DNA of 64,000 bases. Origin: Acidaminococcus fermentans DSM 20731. GTDB taxonomy: Bacteria; Bacillota; Negativicutes; Acidaminococcales; Acidaminococcaceae. A program made the position numbers and the translations under genes. The notes below the pieces were generated by a model, which searched no databases, had not been told where the DNA came from, and saw only the letters and a program-made list of their open reading frames with translations. Location of the stretch: assembly GCF_000025305.1 (NCBI RefSeq), contig NC_013740.1, forward strand, positions 2,232,001-2,296,000, in the 5' to 3' direction. How positions within the stretch are numbered: position 1 is the stretch's first letter; each line of letters starts with the position of its first letter. Shown piece after piece: positions 15,705 to 24,040 of the stretch.

Positions 15705-17027
15705 TTAATTCAGTGCCCGTCTGGTGTTGAAAAACATGAACCCTATGACTAGAAATGCTACCATAATGGCAGCCCCCACACCTGCCGTAAGGCCTACCCC
15801 GCTGCTGAGCCAGATGGGCGTCAGTCCCACAAAGATATCCTTCCAGGACATGAGGGTGGAATAGATCCCGTGACTGTCCCCGGCATGGGATTCAGAGTTG
15901 GGGTCGATGGAACGGACCAGGGCCAGACCGGTGGACGTATTGCCGGTGGCTGCCCCGAAGCACATGCAGGCTTTTTCGAACCATTCTTCCTTGGCGAACT
16001 TCCGGGCACAGAACAGCACCAGGGGCACGGTCAGGGCGGTCATCACCACACAGTAGATGGCCAGGGGCGCCGCATAAGTGGAAACGAACTTCAGGTTCAG
16101 GGTGGCCATGGCAGTAAACACCACCAGTTCCAGGAAGAATCCGGACAGCAGTTTGACGGTCTTCAGATCCACGAATTTTTCCAGATGGAGCTGCTCAATG
16201 ATGGCCCACATCACCGCACCCCCTACCACACCGTGGAGCACGCTGGGCAGGTGCAGGGCCTTGAAGGCCGGGAAGGTGTTCAGGAAACCGAAGATCTGCT
16301 GCCCGATGAACAGGGCTCCCATGAGCCAGGCAAACTGCAGGGCCAGGTGGTTGATGCTGATGGAAGTGGTCACCGTGCTCCCTACGGATTTCCGCTGGTC
16401 AGCCGGCAGGGCGCCCCCGTAGAAGTAATCCGGCTGTTTGGTGGGTTCCTTCACATAGGTCCCCCAGCCTTTCCGAACCCCGTAGTTCACCAGGGCCATC
16501 CCCACGGTCATGGCCACAATCAGCCCCACCGTAGACAGCACCATGGCAATGGCCATATGGCCTTCATAACCCAGCTTTTCGAAAGAAGCGGCAGCCGCTG
16601 CTGCGGTCCCGTGGCCCCCGTGGAAGGAGAAGACCCCCAGGACTCCCCAGCCTACCGGCAGTCCCGGCCAGGCGCCTCTCAGGAAAGCTCCCAGGAGCGT
16701 GCCCACGCACATCTGCATGCCATAGGCCGGCATGGGCAGACACACATAGTCCAGGTAGGAGTGGAGCATTTTCCGGTTGAAGCTGACCCCGAACACCAGG
16801 GACACCATGACGATGTCGATCAGGACGCCGGGGACACTGCCCAACACTTTGGGTACGGTAATCAAACCTGCACCCTGCTGACCAAGTGCCAGCATAATCA
16901 GTCCTCCCACCAGGGAAGCAGGCAAAAACAGTTTCTGCAGGGGCTTTATAAATTCACGGACGAAGAACCCCAGCAGAATAAACATACTTACGGCCGTCAT
17001 CATATTCATCAATGCTCTGATTGTCAT
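15705..17027 (-). CDS. gltS: Sodium/glutamate symporter family protein (GltS)
   Basis: This 440-residue membrane protein matches the GltS family, which imports glutamate with Na+. Characteristic segments are the first helices (LLGFFVREFIKPLQKLFLPASLVGG), GVFSFHGGHGTAAAAA, and in the second half FGAATGNTSTGLALVRSIDP. The two GxxG-rich loops are the expected re-entrant elements. GAGGTG precedes the ATG at 17027. It lies 130 nt after the RraA-like gene with a weak hairpin between, so partial read-through from the LysR-linked promoter is likely. Some GltS relatives carry other dicarboxylates, so in this cluster the substrate may not be glutamate. Confidence 0.85.
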   Translation of the reverse strand: MTIRALMNMMTAVSMFILLGFFVREFIKPLQKLFLPASLVGGLIMLALGQQGAGLITVPKVLGSVPGVLIDIVMVSLVFGVSFNRKMLHSYLDYVCLPMPAYGMQMCVGTLLGAFLRGAWPGLPVGWGVLGVFSFHGGHGTAAAAAASFEKLGYEGHMAIAMVLSTVGLIVAMTVGMALVNYGVRKGWGTYVKEPTKQPDYFYGGALPADQRKSVGSTVTTSISINHLALQFAWLMGALFIGQQIFGFLNTFPAFKALHLPSVLHGVVGGAVMWAIIEQLHLEKFVDLKTVKLLSGFFLELVVFTAMATLNLKFVSTYAAPLAIYCVVMTALTVPLVLFCARKFAKEEWFEKACMCFGAATGNTSTGLALVRSIDPNSESHAGDSHGIYSTLMSWKDIFVGLTPIWLSSGVGLTAGVGAAIMVAFLVIGFMFFNTRRALN

Positions 17028-17084
17028 ATTGCACCTCGGACGTATCTTCCAGTTTCTATAAGTATAAAATTTCAGTCATCTTTT

Positions 17085-17124
17085 GAGAAAAGGGAAGGAC
17101 GGGAACTGAAGGTTTCCGTCCTTC
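17085..17124 (-). terminator. Hairpin between the RraA-like gene and gltS
   Basis: GAAGGACGG and CCGTCCTTC (17094-17102 and 17116-17124) enclose a 13-nt loop and on the minus strand precede CCCTTTTCTC. The strength looks moderate; it may lower gltS expression relative to rraA. Confidence 0.55.
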
Positions 17125-17157
17125 TCATGAGGGGTAGAGGGTTTGTCCTGCTGTTTC

Positions 17158-17859
17158 TTATTCGTTCCAGGCCTTGTCCAGGATCTCCACTTCTTTCTTT
17201 TCGATCAGGGCATCCACCCATTCCCGTTTGGCTCTGCCTTCCTGGGCGGCCAACAGCTTGGCTTCGTCTTTTTCCTGGAAAGCCCGGGCATTCTTCAGCA
17301 CGGTTTCCGCTTCCTGGAGAGGGATCACGATGACACCGTCTTCATCCATTACGATGATATCCCCCGGGTTGATGCTGATGCCGCCGCAGGAGATGGGCAC
17401 GTTGATTTCCCCGGGTCCTTCTTTATACGGGCCGGCCGGGTTGGTTCCCGTTGCATAAATCGGCATTTCCATTTTCCGGACGGCATCGATATCCCGGATG
17501 GGCCCATCGATGATGATGCCGGCAGCGCCCCGGGAAGCCAGGTAGGTGAACATAATTTCTCCGATCAGGGACCGGTAGCTTTCGCCGCCGTCATTGGAAA
17601 GGATGATCACGTCGCCAGGTTTGGCCATGTTCAGGGCTTTGTGGAGCATCAGGTTGTCCCCGCTGCGGGTCTTGATGGTGAGGGCGCGGCCCACGTTGAT
17701 GGGGTTCTTGGGAGCGCTCTGGAGTTTGATCCGGGGATGCATCCCCACCAGACGGCCCATGGTGTCAGAAATGTTGGCGGCGGGAATGGTGCTGAAGGCA
17801 TCCAGCAGTTCCTGGGGAGCTTCCGGTTTTTTCAGGAAAATACGGTTTCCAATAGACAT
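17158..17859 (-). CDS. RraA-like aldolase/decarboxylase family protein
   Basis: This 233-residue protein has the RraA fold signature: the loop GEIMFTYLASRGAAGIIIDG followed by RDIDA. This matches the G-x20-R-D pattern that binds pyruvate and Mg2+ in 4-hydroxy-4-methyl-2-oxoglutarate aldolases and related oxaloacetate decarboxylases. Reactions in this group release pyruvate from a 4-hydroxy-2-oxo acid. The start at 17859 (MSIGN) has GAGGAGG at an 8-nt distance. It diverges from a LysR gene (18048) and its promoter bears the 49-bp element. Neighbouring dehydrogenases and permeases suggest a pathway ending in pyruvate; the initial substrate is unknown. Confidence 0.82.
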   Translation of the reverse strand: MSIGNRIFLKKPEAPQELLDAFSTIPAANISDTMGRLVGMHPRIKLQSAPKNPINVGRALTIKTRSGDNLMLHKALNMAKPGDVIILSNDGGESYRSLIGEIMFTYLASRGAAGIIIDGPIRDIDAVRKMEMPIYATGTNPAGPYKEGPGEINVPISCGGISINPGDIIVMDEDGVIVIPLQEAETVLKNARAFQEKDEAKLLAAQEGRAKREWVDALIEKKEVEILDKAWNE

Positions 17860-17946
17860 AATCAATTCCTCCTCAAAGTATATCTTGAATGTTTTTTTCC
17901 ATGACAGGTTATTTCGGTTTTTCTGTCATTTCCTTTTGACACCTGT

Positions 17947-18012
17947 ATCATAAATCCTTGCGACAACAAAGTAAAACAGTTATAATTTGGATATATAACA
18001 AATTATTTTTGT
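17947..18012 (-). promoter_or_regulatory. Promoter and 49-bp shared element, copy 1 (RraA-like gene)
   Basis: The element spans 17964-18012 and starts CAACAAAGTAAAACAGTTAT. Minus-strand -35 TTTACT (17970-17975), a 17-nt spacer and -10 TATGAT (17947-17952). It sits between rraA and the divergent LysR gene, the expected place for a LysR-type operator. Confidence 0.78.
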
Positions 18013-18047
18013 AGCATAATCCATGCCTGTGCAAAGGAGGAATCTTC

Positions 18048-19013
18048 ATGGATCTGGAAAGTCTCCACTATTTTGCCGAACTGACCAAGGACCTGAACAT
18101 GACCCAGACGGCCAAACGGCTGTACCTGTCCCAGCAGACCCTGTCCAACCACATAGCCCGGCTGGAACGGTACTGCGGCACGGCCCTGTTCTACCGGAAG
18201 CCCCGGCTGTCCCTGACTCCCGCCGGCCTGGCCCTGCTGCATTTTTCCAGCAGCATCCTGACCCAGGAACGGGAATTCAAGGAGGTGCTTTCGGACCTGA
18301 TCGACGAATCCAGCGGGGTCATCCGGTTCGGAGCCAGCTTCGTCCGGTACAACTACATGCTCCCCAGCATCCTGCCCACCTTTTCCCAGAGATACCCCCA
18401 GGTGTCCCTCCAGCTTACGGATGACACTTCCGGCCATCTGATGGCCAAACTGGACCAGGGGGAACTGGATGTGATCCTGTCCGTGCGGAACGAAAATCTT
18501 CCCGGTCTGTCCAGCACCCTGCTGTTGTCCAACCAGTTGTACCTGCTGGTTTCCGACCGGCTGCTGGAACAGTACTACGGCCCGGCGGCCCAGGCCATCA
18601 AGGAGCAGTCCCGCCGGGGAGCCCAGCTGGAGGATTTTGCCAAACTGCCCTTCCTGCTGATCACACCCCCCAACAAACTGGGTACCCTGATCGCCAACTG
18701 CTTCGAAGAAGCCGGGGTGATCCCCCGGGTGTACCTGTCCACCAGTTACATGCGGATGGGCGGGGCCCTGGCCTCCCAGGGGCTCTGTGCCGCCTTTTCC
18801 ACCACCATGCCCCTGTACAAGCTCCAGCAGAATCTGGCGGAGGATGTGAACGTGTTCCCGGTGCTCTACAAACGGCACCCGGTGAGCCACGACCTGTACC
18901 TGGCCTACTACGAAAACCGCTACCACCCCCAGTACACCCAGTACTTCATCCAGCTGCTCCGGGAATATTACAGCCAAATCGACGCCCTGGATCTCACCAG
19001 GATTAGGGAATAA
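18048..19013 (+). CDS. LysR-family regulator of the catabolic block
   Basis: This 321-residue LysR-type protein has its helix-turn-helix at about residues 1-60 (NMTQTAKRLYLSQQTLSNHIARLE) and a co-inducer domain from about residue 90 (GVIRFGASFVRYNYM). AAAGGAGG precedes the ATG at 18048. It is divergent from the RraA-like gene and separated from it by the 49-bp element, so it is the best candidate for the protein that binds all three copies of that element (14352, 17964, 20114). Downstream lies a copy of the double-hairpin repeat shared with the following convergent gene. Confidence 0.9.
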   Translation: MDLESLHYFAELTKDLNMTQTAKRLYLSQQTLSNHIARLERYCGTALFYRKPRLSLTPAGLALLHFSSSILTQEREFKEVLSDLIDESSGVIRFGASFVRYNYMLPSILPTFSQRYPQVSLQLTDDTSGHLMAKLDQGELDVILSVRNENLPGLSSTLLLSNQLYLLVSDRLLEQYYGPAAQAIKEQSRRGAQLEDFAKLPFLLITPPNKLGTLIANCFEEAGVIPRVYLSTSYMRMGGALASQGLCAAFSTTMPLYKLQQNLAEDVNVFPVLYKRHPVSHDLYLAYYENRYHPQYTQYFIQLLREYYSQIDALDLTRIRE

Positions 19014-19015
19014 GG

Positions 19016-19145
19016 AAAGGGGGTGTGAAAAAATGCTTTTTCACACCCCGTCACTAGTCACTAGTCTCTAGTCTAGTCTCTAGCCGATGGAAGCCAGCTG
19101 ACGCAAGCGAAATAAAGGCGCTGTGGATGATTTTTTCACAGCGCC
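19016..19145. repeat. Double-hairpin dispersed repeat, copy 1
   Basis: Two terminator-like hairpins (GGGTGTGAAAAA-stem and GGCGCTGTG-stem) flank a conserved core with GTCACTAGTCACTAGTCTCTAG and then CCGATGGAAGCCAGCTGACG. Copies 2 and 3 are at 23909-24034 and 49485-49612. All three lie between converging genes. Confidence 0.85.
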
Positions 19146-19155
19146 TTCTTCCATA

Positions 19156-20046
19156 TCATTTTCTCTTCTTTGCTTCTTCCAATAGAGGATCTACGATCTG
19201 TTCCCATTGGGTAGGAGCAGCATCCACGAACTTCTCCGCAAAATCAAAAGGCACCAGCATTTCATGGGATGCTTTAGCGGCTACGGTCATCAGTGGTTCC
19301 ACCCCGGCATCCTTCAGCAGGTCGATGGACCCTTCCAGTTCATGGCCTCTCCGTTTGGCATGGACACCGGTACCGGTGACCAGACGGTTCAGATGGGACA
19401 CAAAGGGCGTGCCGTCCAGGGATTTGGACAGGGAATTCACCACTTCTTCGGCCACTCCATAGGCATGGGCCCCTTCCAGCATTTCGATCATCAGGCTGGC
19501 AATCCCCTTCATGAAAATGCTGCGCACCAGTTTGATGGCGGAAGCGGAACCGGCTTTTTCCCCGGCCAGGGTGATGTCCATATGGTAGGGTGCCATGGTT
19601 TCCTTGAAGGCAGCGGCCCCGTTGCCGCTGGCGGTGATGGGCACCTGGTGTTTCTTTTTGGGCAGGGATCCCAGCATGGCCCCGTCGGTGAACAGGACGC
19701 CAGTGTCTTTGATCTTTTCCCAGATGGCCTGTTTGGTGGCCGGGGTGGAAGCGCTTACATCCACATACAGCTGGCCTTTCCGCAGATGGTCTTTGATTTC
19801 GTCACAGACCCCCATGGTGAAGGTGGAGGGAACCGCGGCAAAAACCACATCCGCCCAGTCCACCAGGTCCCTGGAATCGTCCACCAGGGTAACATGGGCT
19901 TCTTCCGCCCGTTTGTGGACCAGTTTCCCCATGACTTCATGGTTCTGCATGGCGTCGTGGGCCTTGATGCCCCGGATGCCTTCCCCATACAACCCTTGTG
20001 CAATGTTGAATGCCGCTTCGCCGAAACCGATAAATCCAATATTCAT
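19156..20046 (-). CDS. 6PGDH/HIBADH-like NAD(P)-dependent reductase with DUF1932-type C-terminus
   Basis: This 296-residue protein has an N-terminal Rossmann motif (IGFIGFGEAAFNIAQ), a VDVSASTP substrate-loop segment and an active-site helix with the conserved Lys of beta-hydroxyacid dehydrogenases (SASAIKLVRSIFMKG). The all-helical C-terminal half resembles DUF1932 and not classic HIBADH. It would reduce or oxidise a beta-hydroxy acid. The start at 20046 (MNIGF) is set by GGGAGG 8 nt upstream. Its promoter (20097-20162) carries the 49-bp element, tying it to the RraA and permease operons. The substrate is unknown. Confidence 0.8.
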   Translation of the reverse strand: MNIGFIGFGEAAFNIAQGLYGEGIRGIKAHDAMQNHEVMGKLVHKRAEEAHVTLVDDSRDLVDWADVVFAAVPSTFTMGVCDEIKDHLRKGQLYVDVSASTPATKQAIWEKIKDTGVLFTDGAMLGSLPKKKHQVPITASGNGAAAFKETMAPYHMDITLAGEKAGSASAIKLVRSIFMKGIASLMIEMLEGAHAYGVAEEVVNSLSKSLDGTPFVSHLNRLVTGTGVHAKRRGHELEGSIDLLKDAGVEPLMTVAAKASHEMLVPFDFAEKFVDAAPTQWEQIVDPLLEEAKKRK

Positions 20047-20096
20047 ATCCATATCCTCCCGAATCACAGATTCTCTTGTTTTCTCTTTGCAATTGT

Positions 20097-20162
20097 ATGA
20101 TACGGGATTTTACCAACAAAGTAAAACAGTTATAGTTTGAAATATTGACAAATTTTCTTTGT
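20097..20162 (-). promoter_or_regulatory. Promoter and 49-bp shared element, copy 2 (6PGDH-like gene)
   Basis: The element (20114-20162) begins CAACAAAGTAAAACAGTTAT, identical to copy 1 over its first 20 bases and equal in length. Minus-strand -35 TTTACT (20120-20125), a 17-nt spacer and -10 TATCAT (20097-20102). Confidence 0.78.
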
Positions 20163-20175
20163 GAATGTTCCAGCA

Positions 20176-20260
20176 GCAAAAAAACAAAAGGCAGCCGGAG
20201 ACCGGCTGCCTTCCTTCTTCCAGTGACTAGTGACAGAACGGCTGCTCAGGGCAGCCGTTC
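20176..20260 (-). terminator. Tandem hairpins terminating serA
   Basis: The first hairpin after the stop codon (GAACGGCTGC with GCAGCCGTTC, 20236-20260) is followed by a second (AAGGCAGCCGG with CCGGCTGCCTT, 20188-20212), whose minus-strand tail is TTTTGTTTTTTT. The second is the classic terminator. Confidence 0.8.
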
Positions 20261-20263
20261 TCT

Positions 20264-21853
20264 TTACAGCGTTACGAAATCCGCGCTCTGGATACCGTCC
20301 AGGCCGGCGATCATCTGCAGGGTGGCTTTTTCCACCGGGCTGTCCACGGTCATGATCATCATGGCGTTGCCGGTCTTGGGCTTCCGGGCCACCTGCATGT
20401 TGGCGATATTCACATGGGCCGCTCCCAAGAGGGTCCCCATCTGGCCGATCATCCCGGGCTTGTCGTCGTTCTTGGCCAGGATCATGTAGTGTTCCGGCAC
20501 CAGGTCATAGTGATAGCCCTGGACTTCCGTAATATGCGGGGTTTCGTCGGGAGCCACCATACCGGCAGCGGTAAAGGTCTTGTTCCCGCTGGAAATCTTC
20601 ACGGAAACCCGGTTCATCCGTTCTTCCCCGTTCATCTTGCCTTCCACCACGGCTACACCCCGGGTTTCCGCAGCCAGTTCGGCGTTGACCATGTTCACCC
20701 GTTCCTTCAGGATGGGATCGAACAGGCCCTTCAGGATGCTCCGGGTGATCAGGGTGGTTTCCAGGTTGGCGGCCGGCCCTTCGTAGACCACTTCCACCTT
20801 GTCCACCGGGTCTTTTTCCATCTGGTAGTACAGTTTGCCCAGGCATTCACCCAGCTGCAGGTAGCCCATCATCCCTTCCAGTTCCTGAGGATGGAGAGCC
20901 GGCAGGTTTACCGCATTGGGCACCATCTGGCCGTTGAGCACATTCACCACTTCCTGGGCAATGGAAATGCCCACCTTGTCCTGGGCTTCCACGGTATCCG
21001 CGCCCAGGTGAGGTGTCAGCACGCACTGTTCCAGCCCGATCAGGGGAGAAATGGGTTTGGGTTCATCCACCAGCACATCCAGACCAATGCTGGCCACCTG
21101 GCCTTCCTTGATGGCATCGGCCACAGCCTGTTCGTTGTACAGGCCGCCCCGGGCACAGTTCACCAGCCGGACGCCCTTCTTGCATTTCTTCAGTTCTTCC
21201 TTGCCGATCATGTTGATGGTTTCTTCGGTCTTGGGAGTATGGATGGTGATCACATCGGCCTTGGCCAGCAGATCATCCAGGGTTTCGCATTTTTCCACTC
21301 CCAGCCGTTTGAACCGGGAATCAGGGATATAGGGATCGTAGGCGATGACTTTCATTTCAAAAGCCTGCATCCGTTTAGTCACCAGGGTACCGATCCGGCC
21401 CAGGCCGATGATGCCCAGAGTCTTGTGGTACAGTTCCACGCCCTTCAGGTTCTTCCGGTCCCACACCCGGCTTTCGATCATTTTCTGGGCTTTCACCGTG
21501 TTCCGGCAGGAAGCCAGCATCAGGCCGATGGTGTGTTCGGCAGCGGAAATCACATTGGCTTCCGGGGTGTTCACCACAATGATCCCCCGTTTGGTGGCCC
21601 CTTCGATATCGATGTTGTCCACCCCGTTGCCGGCGCGGCCCACCACTTTCAGGTTCCTGGCGGCCTGGTAGAATTCTTCGTTGACTTTGGTTACGCTGCG
21701 GACGATGATGGCATCATAATCCCCCACAATTTTCAGCAGCTCTTCCCGGGGAATGTCGAATTTTACAGTTACTTCCAGATCCGGCTGGGCTTTCAGCATT
21801 TCCACGCCTTTGTCAGAAATCCGTTCCACCACGATGACTTTTTTCTTGTCCAT
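20264..21853 (-). CDS. serA: D-3-phosphoglycerate dehydrogenase
   Basis: This enzyme catalyses the first step of serine synthesis, oxidising 3-phosphoglycerate with NAD+. The 529-residue length fits the long SerA type. The catalytic domains (about 1-315) show the Rossmann motif GLGRIGT and the Arg (NCARGGL), Glu (VDEPKP) and His (TPHLGAD) triad. An intervening domain follows, and an ACT domain occupies about residues 455-529 (HYMILAKNDDKPGMIG), usual for serine feedback. GGAGAG precedes the ATG at 21853. A T-box leader with a probable serine specifier lies directly upstream, so expression should rise when tRNA-Ser is uncharged. Confidence 0.95.
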   Translation of the reverse strand: MDKKKVIVVERISDKGVEMLKAQPDLEVTVKFDIPREELLKIVGDYDAIIVRSVTKVNEEFYQAARNLKVVGRAGNGVDNIDIEGATKRGIIVVNTPEANVISAAEHTIGLMLASCRNTVKAQKMIESRVWDRKNLKGVELYHKTLGIIGLGRIGTLVTKRMQAFEMKVIAYDPYIPDSRFKRLGVEKCETLDDLLAKADVITIHTPKTEETINMIGKEELKKCKKGVRLVNCARGGLYNEQAVADAIKEGQVASIGLDVLVDEPKPISPLIGLEQCVLTPHLGADTVEAQDKVGISIAQEVVNVLNGQMVPNAVNLPALHPQELEGMMGYLQLGECLGKLYYQMEKDPVDKVEVVYEGPAANLETTLITRSILKGLFDPILKERVNMVNAELAAETRGVAVVEGKMNGEERMNRVSVKISSGNKTFTAAGMVAPDETPHITEVQGYHYDLVPEHYMILAKNDDKPGMIGQMGTLLGAAHVNIANMQVARKPKTGNAMMIMTVDSPVEKATLQMIAGLDGIQSADFVTL

Positions 21854-21865
21854 GTTTTTTCTCTC

Positions 21866-22150
21866 CTTGTTCCCTGTAGGGATAAAATAAAAACTCCCGT
21901 GCCTGACCCCCTAAACGGGTATGTCAAGGACGGGAGAACCTCTCACGTGGTGCCACCTTATTTCGCTGCACTGCAGCCTCATTTCCAGGGTAACGGCTTG
22001 GCCGGGTGGGTTGCTGCCCCCACCGTCTCAGGAGTGGATTCCACAGGGTCTTCCGCTGCTTCCCACAGCCAGCAGCTCTCTGAAAGAAAAGGCCTTGTGT
22101 ACTTGGTTCCTTCATGGACACTTTTTTCGGTATATCTATTTAGGTACATC
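21866..22150 (-). ncRNA. T-box leader (probably tRNA-Ser responsive) of serA
   Basis: On the minus strand the hallmark T-box AAGGTGGCACCACG lies at 21945-21958 (complement). It is followed by a terminator hairpin (CTCCCGTCC with its complement near 21895) and a T-run before serA. Upstream is a long stem I region, in which GGAATCCACTCC (about 22031-22042) offers a UCC serine codon as specifier at 22036-22038 (complement). The gene it controls makes serine, so the specifier reading fits. The exact stem I ends were not modelled. Confidence 0.85.
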
Positions 22151-22165
22151 AAGCACTTGCTTACG

Positions 22166-22194
22166 ATTTTACTCATTCTCCCCTGTATTGTCAA
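22166..22194 (-). promoter_or_regulatory. Promoter of the serA T-box transcript
   Basis: Minus-strand -35 TTGACA (22189-22194), a 17-nt spacer and -10 TAAAAT (22166-22171). The -10 box overlaps the TAA stop codon of rmuC, so this promoter is embedded in the end of the upstream gene. Confidence 0.75.
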
Positions 22195-23152
22195 GAGTTT
22201 TCGTAAATTTTTCCGCCCGGTCCAGGTGCTTTTTCAGAATCCGCGTACGGTCTCCCACGGACTCCATGGCGGACTGGGCTTCCGCCAGCTTCTTTTCCGC
22301 CCGTTCCACTGCCGTCTGGAAAGCCCCCAGGTCCGTGTTGATCTGGGCCACCAGCCGCCACACCTGGCTGGTCTGTTTCTGGATCACCAGGGTCCGGAAG
22401 CCCATCTGGAGGCTGTTCACCACCGCCGCCAGGGTGGTGGGTCCCACCAGGGTCACCCGGTATTTCCGCTGGAGCTCACTGACAAGCCCCGGCCGGGACA
22501 CCGCTTCTGCAAAAAGCCCTTCCAGGGGCAGATACAGCAGCCCGAAATCTGTGGAATAAGGAGGCGCGATGTATTTGTCCCGGATGTCTTTTGCCTCGCT
22601 TTTCAGCCGGATTTCCAGCTGTTTCAGGGCCAGTGTTTCCCCATCGGCATCCCCGTCTTCCCGGGCCTGGACCAGGCGCTGGTAGTCCTCCAGGGGGAAT
22701 TTGGCATCGATGGGCAGCCATACCGGGGCATCCCCGGTACGTCCCGGAAGACGGATGGCGAATTCCACCCGTTCCTGGCTCCGGGGACGGATAGCCACAT
22801 TGGTGCCGTACTGTTCCGGAGCCAGCATATCCCCCAGCAGGTTCCCCAGCTGCATTTCGCCCCAGATCCCCCGGTTCTTCACATTGGTCAGGACCTTTTT
22901 CAGGTCTCCCACACCCTGGGCCAGGGACTGCATGGACCCCAGCCCCCGGTTCACCATGGCCAGCCGGTCGCTGACCACGCTCATGGACAGGGTCACCTTC
23001 TGATCCAGGCTGTTCCGGAGCCGGTCCGCCTCTTCCCGGGCCTGTTGGGCCCGGATTTCTTCCTGGGCCCCCAGGGATTTCTGGAGCTGGACCAGAAGCA
23101 CGATGAGCACAAGGAGGGCGCACAATACCGCCCCCAGCAAGATGGTTTCCAT
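22169..23152 (-). CDS. rmuC: DNA recombination protein RmuC
   Basis: RmuC-family proteins limit recombination at inverted repeats and probably have a PD-(D/E)XK-type nuclease core. The 327-residue product has an N-terminal membrane helix (ILLGAVLCALLVLIVLLVQL), a coiled-coil stretch (about 35-90) and the conserved core: NRGIWGEMQLGNLL, VWLPIDAKFPLEDYQR, a YSTDFGLLYLPLEGLFAE segment and LVGPTTLAAVVNSLQMGF. I chose the ATG at 23152 (METILLG), preceded by AAAGGCGG. An upstream ATG at 23182 lies only a few bases after a TATAAT box (23186-23191), so it is probably at or before the transcription start. Confidence 0.9.
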   Translation of the reverse strand: METILLGAVLCALLVLIVLLVQLQKSLGAQEEIRAQQAREEADRLRNSLDQKVTLSMSVVSDRLAMVNRGLGSMQSLAQGVGDLKKVLTNVKNRGIWGEMQLGNLLGDMLAPEQYGTNVAIRPRSQERVEFAIRLPGRTGDAPVWLPIDAKFPLEDYQRLVQAREDGDADGETLALKQLEIRLKSEAKDIRDKYIAPPYSTDFGLLYLPLEGLFAEAVSRPGLVSELQRKYRVTLVGPTTLAAVVNSLQMGFRTLVIQKQTSQVWRLVAQINTDLGAFQTAVERAEKKLAEAQSAMESVGDRTRILKKHLDRAEKFTKTLDNTGENE

Positions 23153-23299
23153 GACAGTTTCCGCCTTTCGTAAAATTCTCATTCCATTATAGCAAAAAAG
23201 AAGATATGCGAACAGGTGTTTTTACCTTTACCCTCTCTCATTTCTGCGCTATAATTAAATTAATCGCATAACTAATTAACTGCAAAGAGGGGAAGGCTT

Positions 23300-23908
23300 A
23301 TGCACAGACGGAATTCGGAAGAAACCATGCAGCGGCTGATAGATGCCGGGGCGGAACTGTTTGACAAAAAGGGGTACCACAATGTTTCCATCAAGGAAAT
23401 CGGCCGGCTGGCCGGCTGCAACAGTGCTTTGATTTCCTACCATTTTGGCAGCAAACAGGCCCTGTACCAGGCCATCATCGAAAGCCAGCTGGAAGTGCTC
23501 CACCAGCTGGAAGACGGGATTGAAAAAGAAGAAAAAATGCCTCTCCAGCGGCTGAAACAGTATCTCCACGCCATCCTGAAAAGCCAGCTGGATCCCCGGC
23601 GTCACATGATTATCCTGTACCAGGAGCTGCTGACCCCTTCCGGACTGCTGGATCAGGACTCATGGCACAAGCTGACCCAGATGGGGAATTACGTGGAAAG
23701 CCTGCTGATCCAGTCAGTGGAGCAGGGGCAGCTCAAAGCCCCGGTCCAGGACGACGATTATGCCTATGTGACCTTCATTCTGACGGCCATTACGGAAATG
23801 CTGTTCCTGGTCAAGGACCGGCCCCTGTCCCTGAATCCGGAAAACCAGCCGCTGGAGCAGCTGCTGGACCGGCTGATCGGATTTGTCCTGAGGGCGCTGA
23901 TGCCGTGA
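23300..23908 (+). CDS. TetR/AcrR-family regulator
   Basis: This 202-residue repressor-type protein has a TetR helix-turn-helix at about residues 10-55 (NVSIKEIGRLAGCNSALISYHFGSKQALY). Its ligand-binding C-terminal half resembles the CecR/YbiH (DUF1956-like) group. GAGGGGAAGG precedes the ATG. It converges on the P-type ATPase gene, from which it is separated by a double-hairpin repeat, so it need not regulate that gene. The AT-rich inverted-repeat-like segment at about 23255-23280 could be its own operator. The target genes are unknown. Confidence 0.85.
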   Translation: MHRRNSEETMQRLIDAGAELFDKKGYHNVSIKEIGRLAGCNSALISYHFGSKQALYQAIIESQLEVLHQLEDGIEKEEKMPLQRLKQYLHAILKSQLDPRRHMIILYQELLTPSGLLDQDSWHKLTQMGNYVESLLIQSVEQGQLKAPVQDDDYAYVTFILTAITEMLFLVKDRPLSLNPENQPLEQLLDRLIGFVLRALMP

Positions 23909-24034
23909 AAAAGGGGGTGTGAAAAAATGCTTTTTCACACCCCGTCACTAGTCACTAGTCTCTAGTCACTAGCCGATGGAAGCCAGCTGACGCAAGCGAA
24001 ATAAAGGCGCTGTGGATGATTTTTTCACAGCGCC
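23909..24034. repeat. Double-hairpin dispersed repeat, copy 2
   Basis: Nearly identical to copy 3 (49485-49612) over about 120 bp, and to copy 1 except for a small change in the CTAGTCTCTAG stretch. It begins directly after the TetR stop codon and ends at the P-type ATPase stop, giving each converging transcript a hairpin with a T-run. Confidence 0.88.
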
Positions 24035-24040
24035 CTTTTT

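Noticed and set aside
20414-23173. A 919-codon plus-strand frame across serA and rmuC
   Set aside because: It is antisense to two clear genes and to the T-box leader and shows no protein family features.
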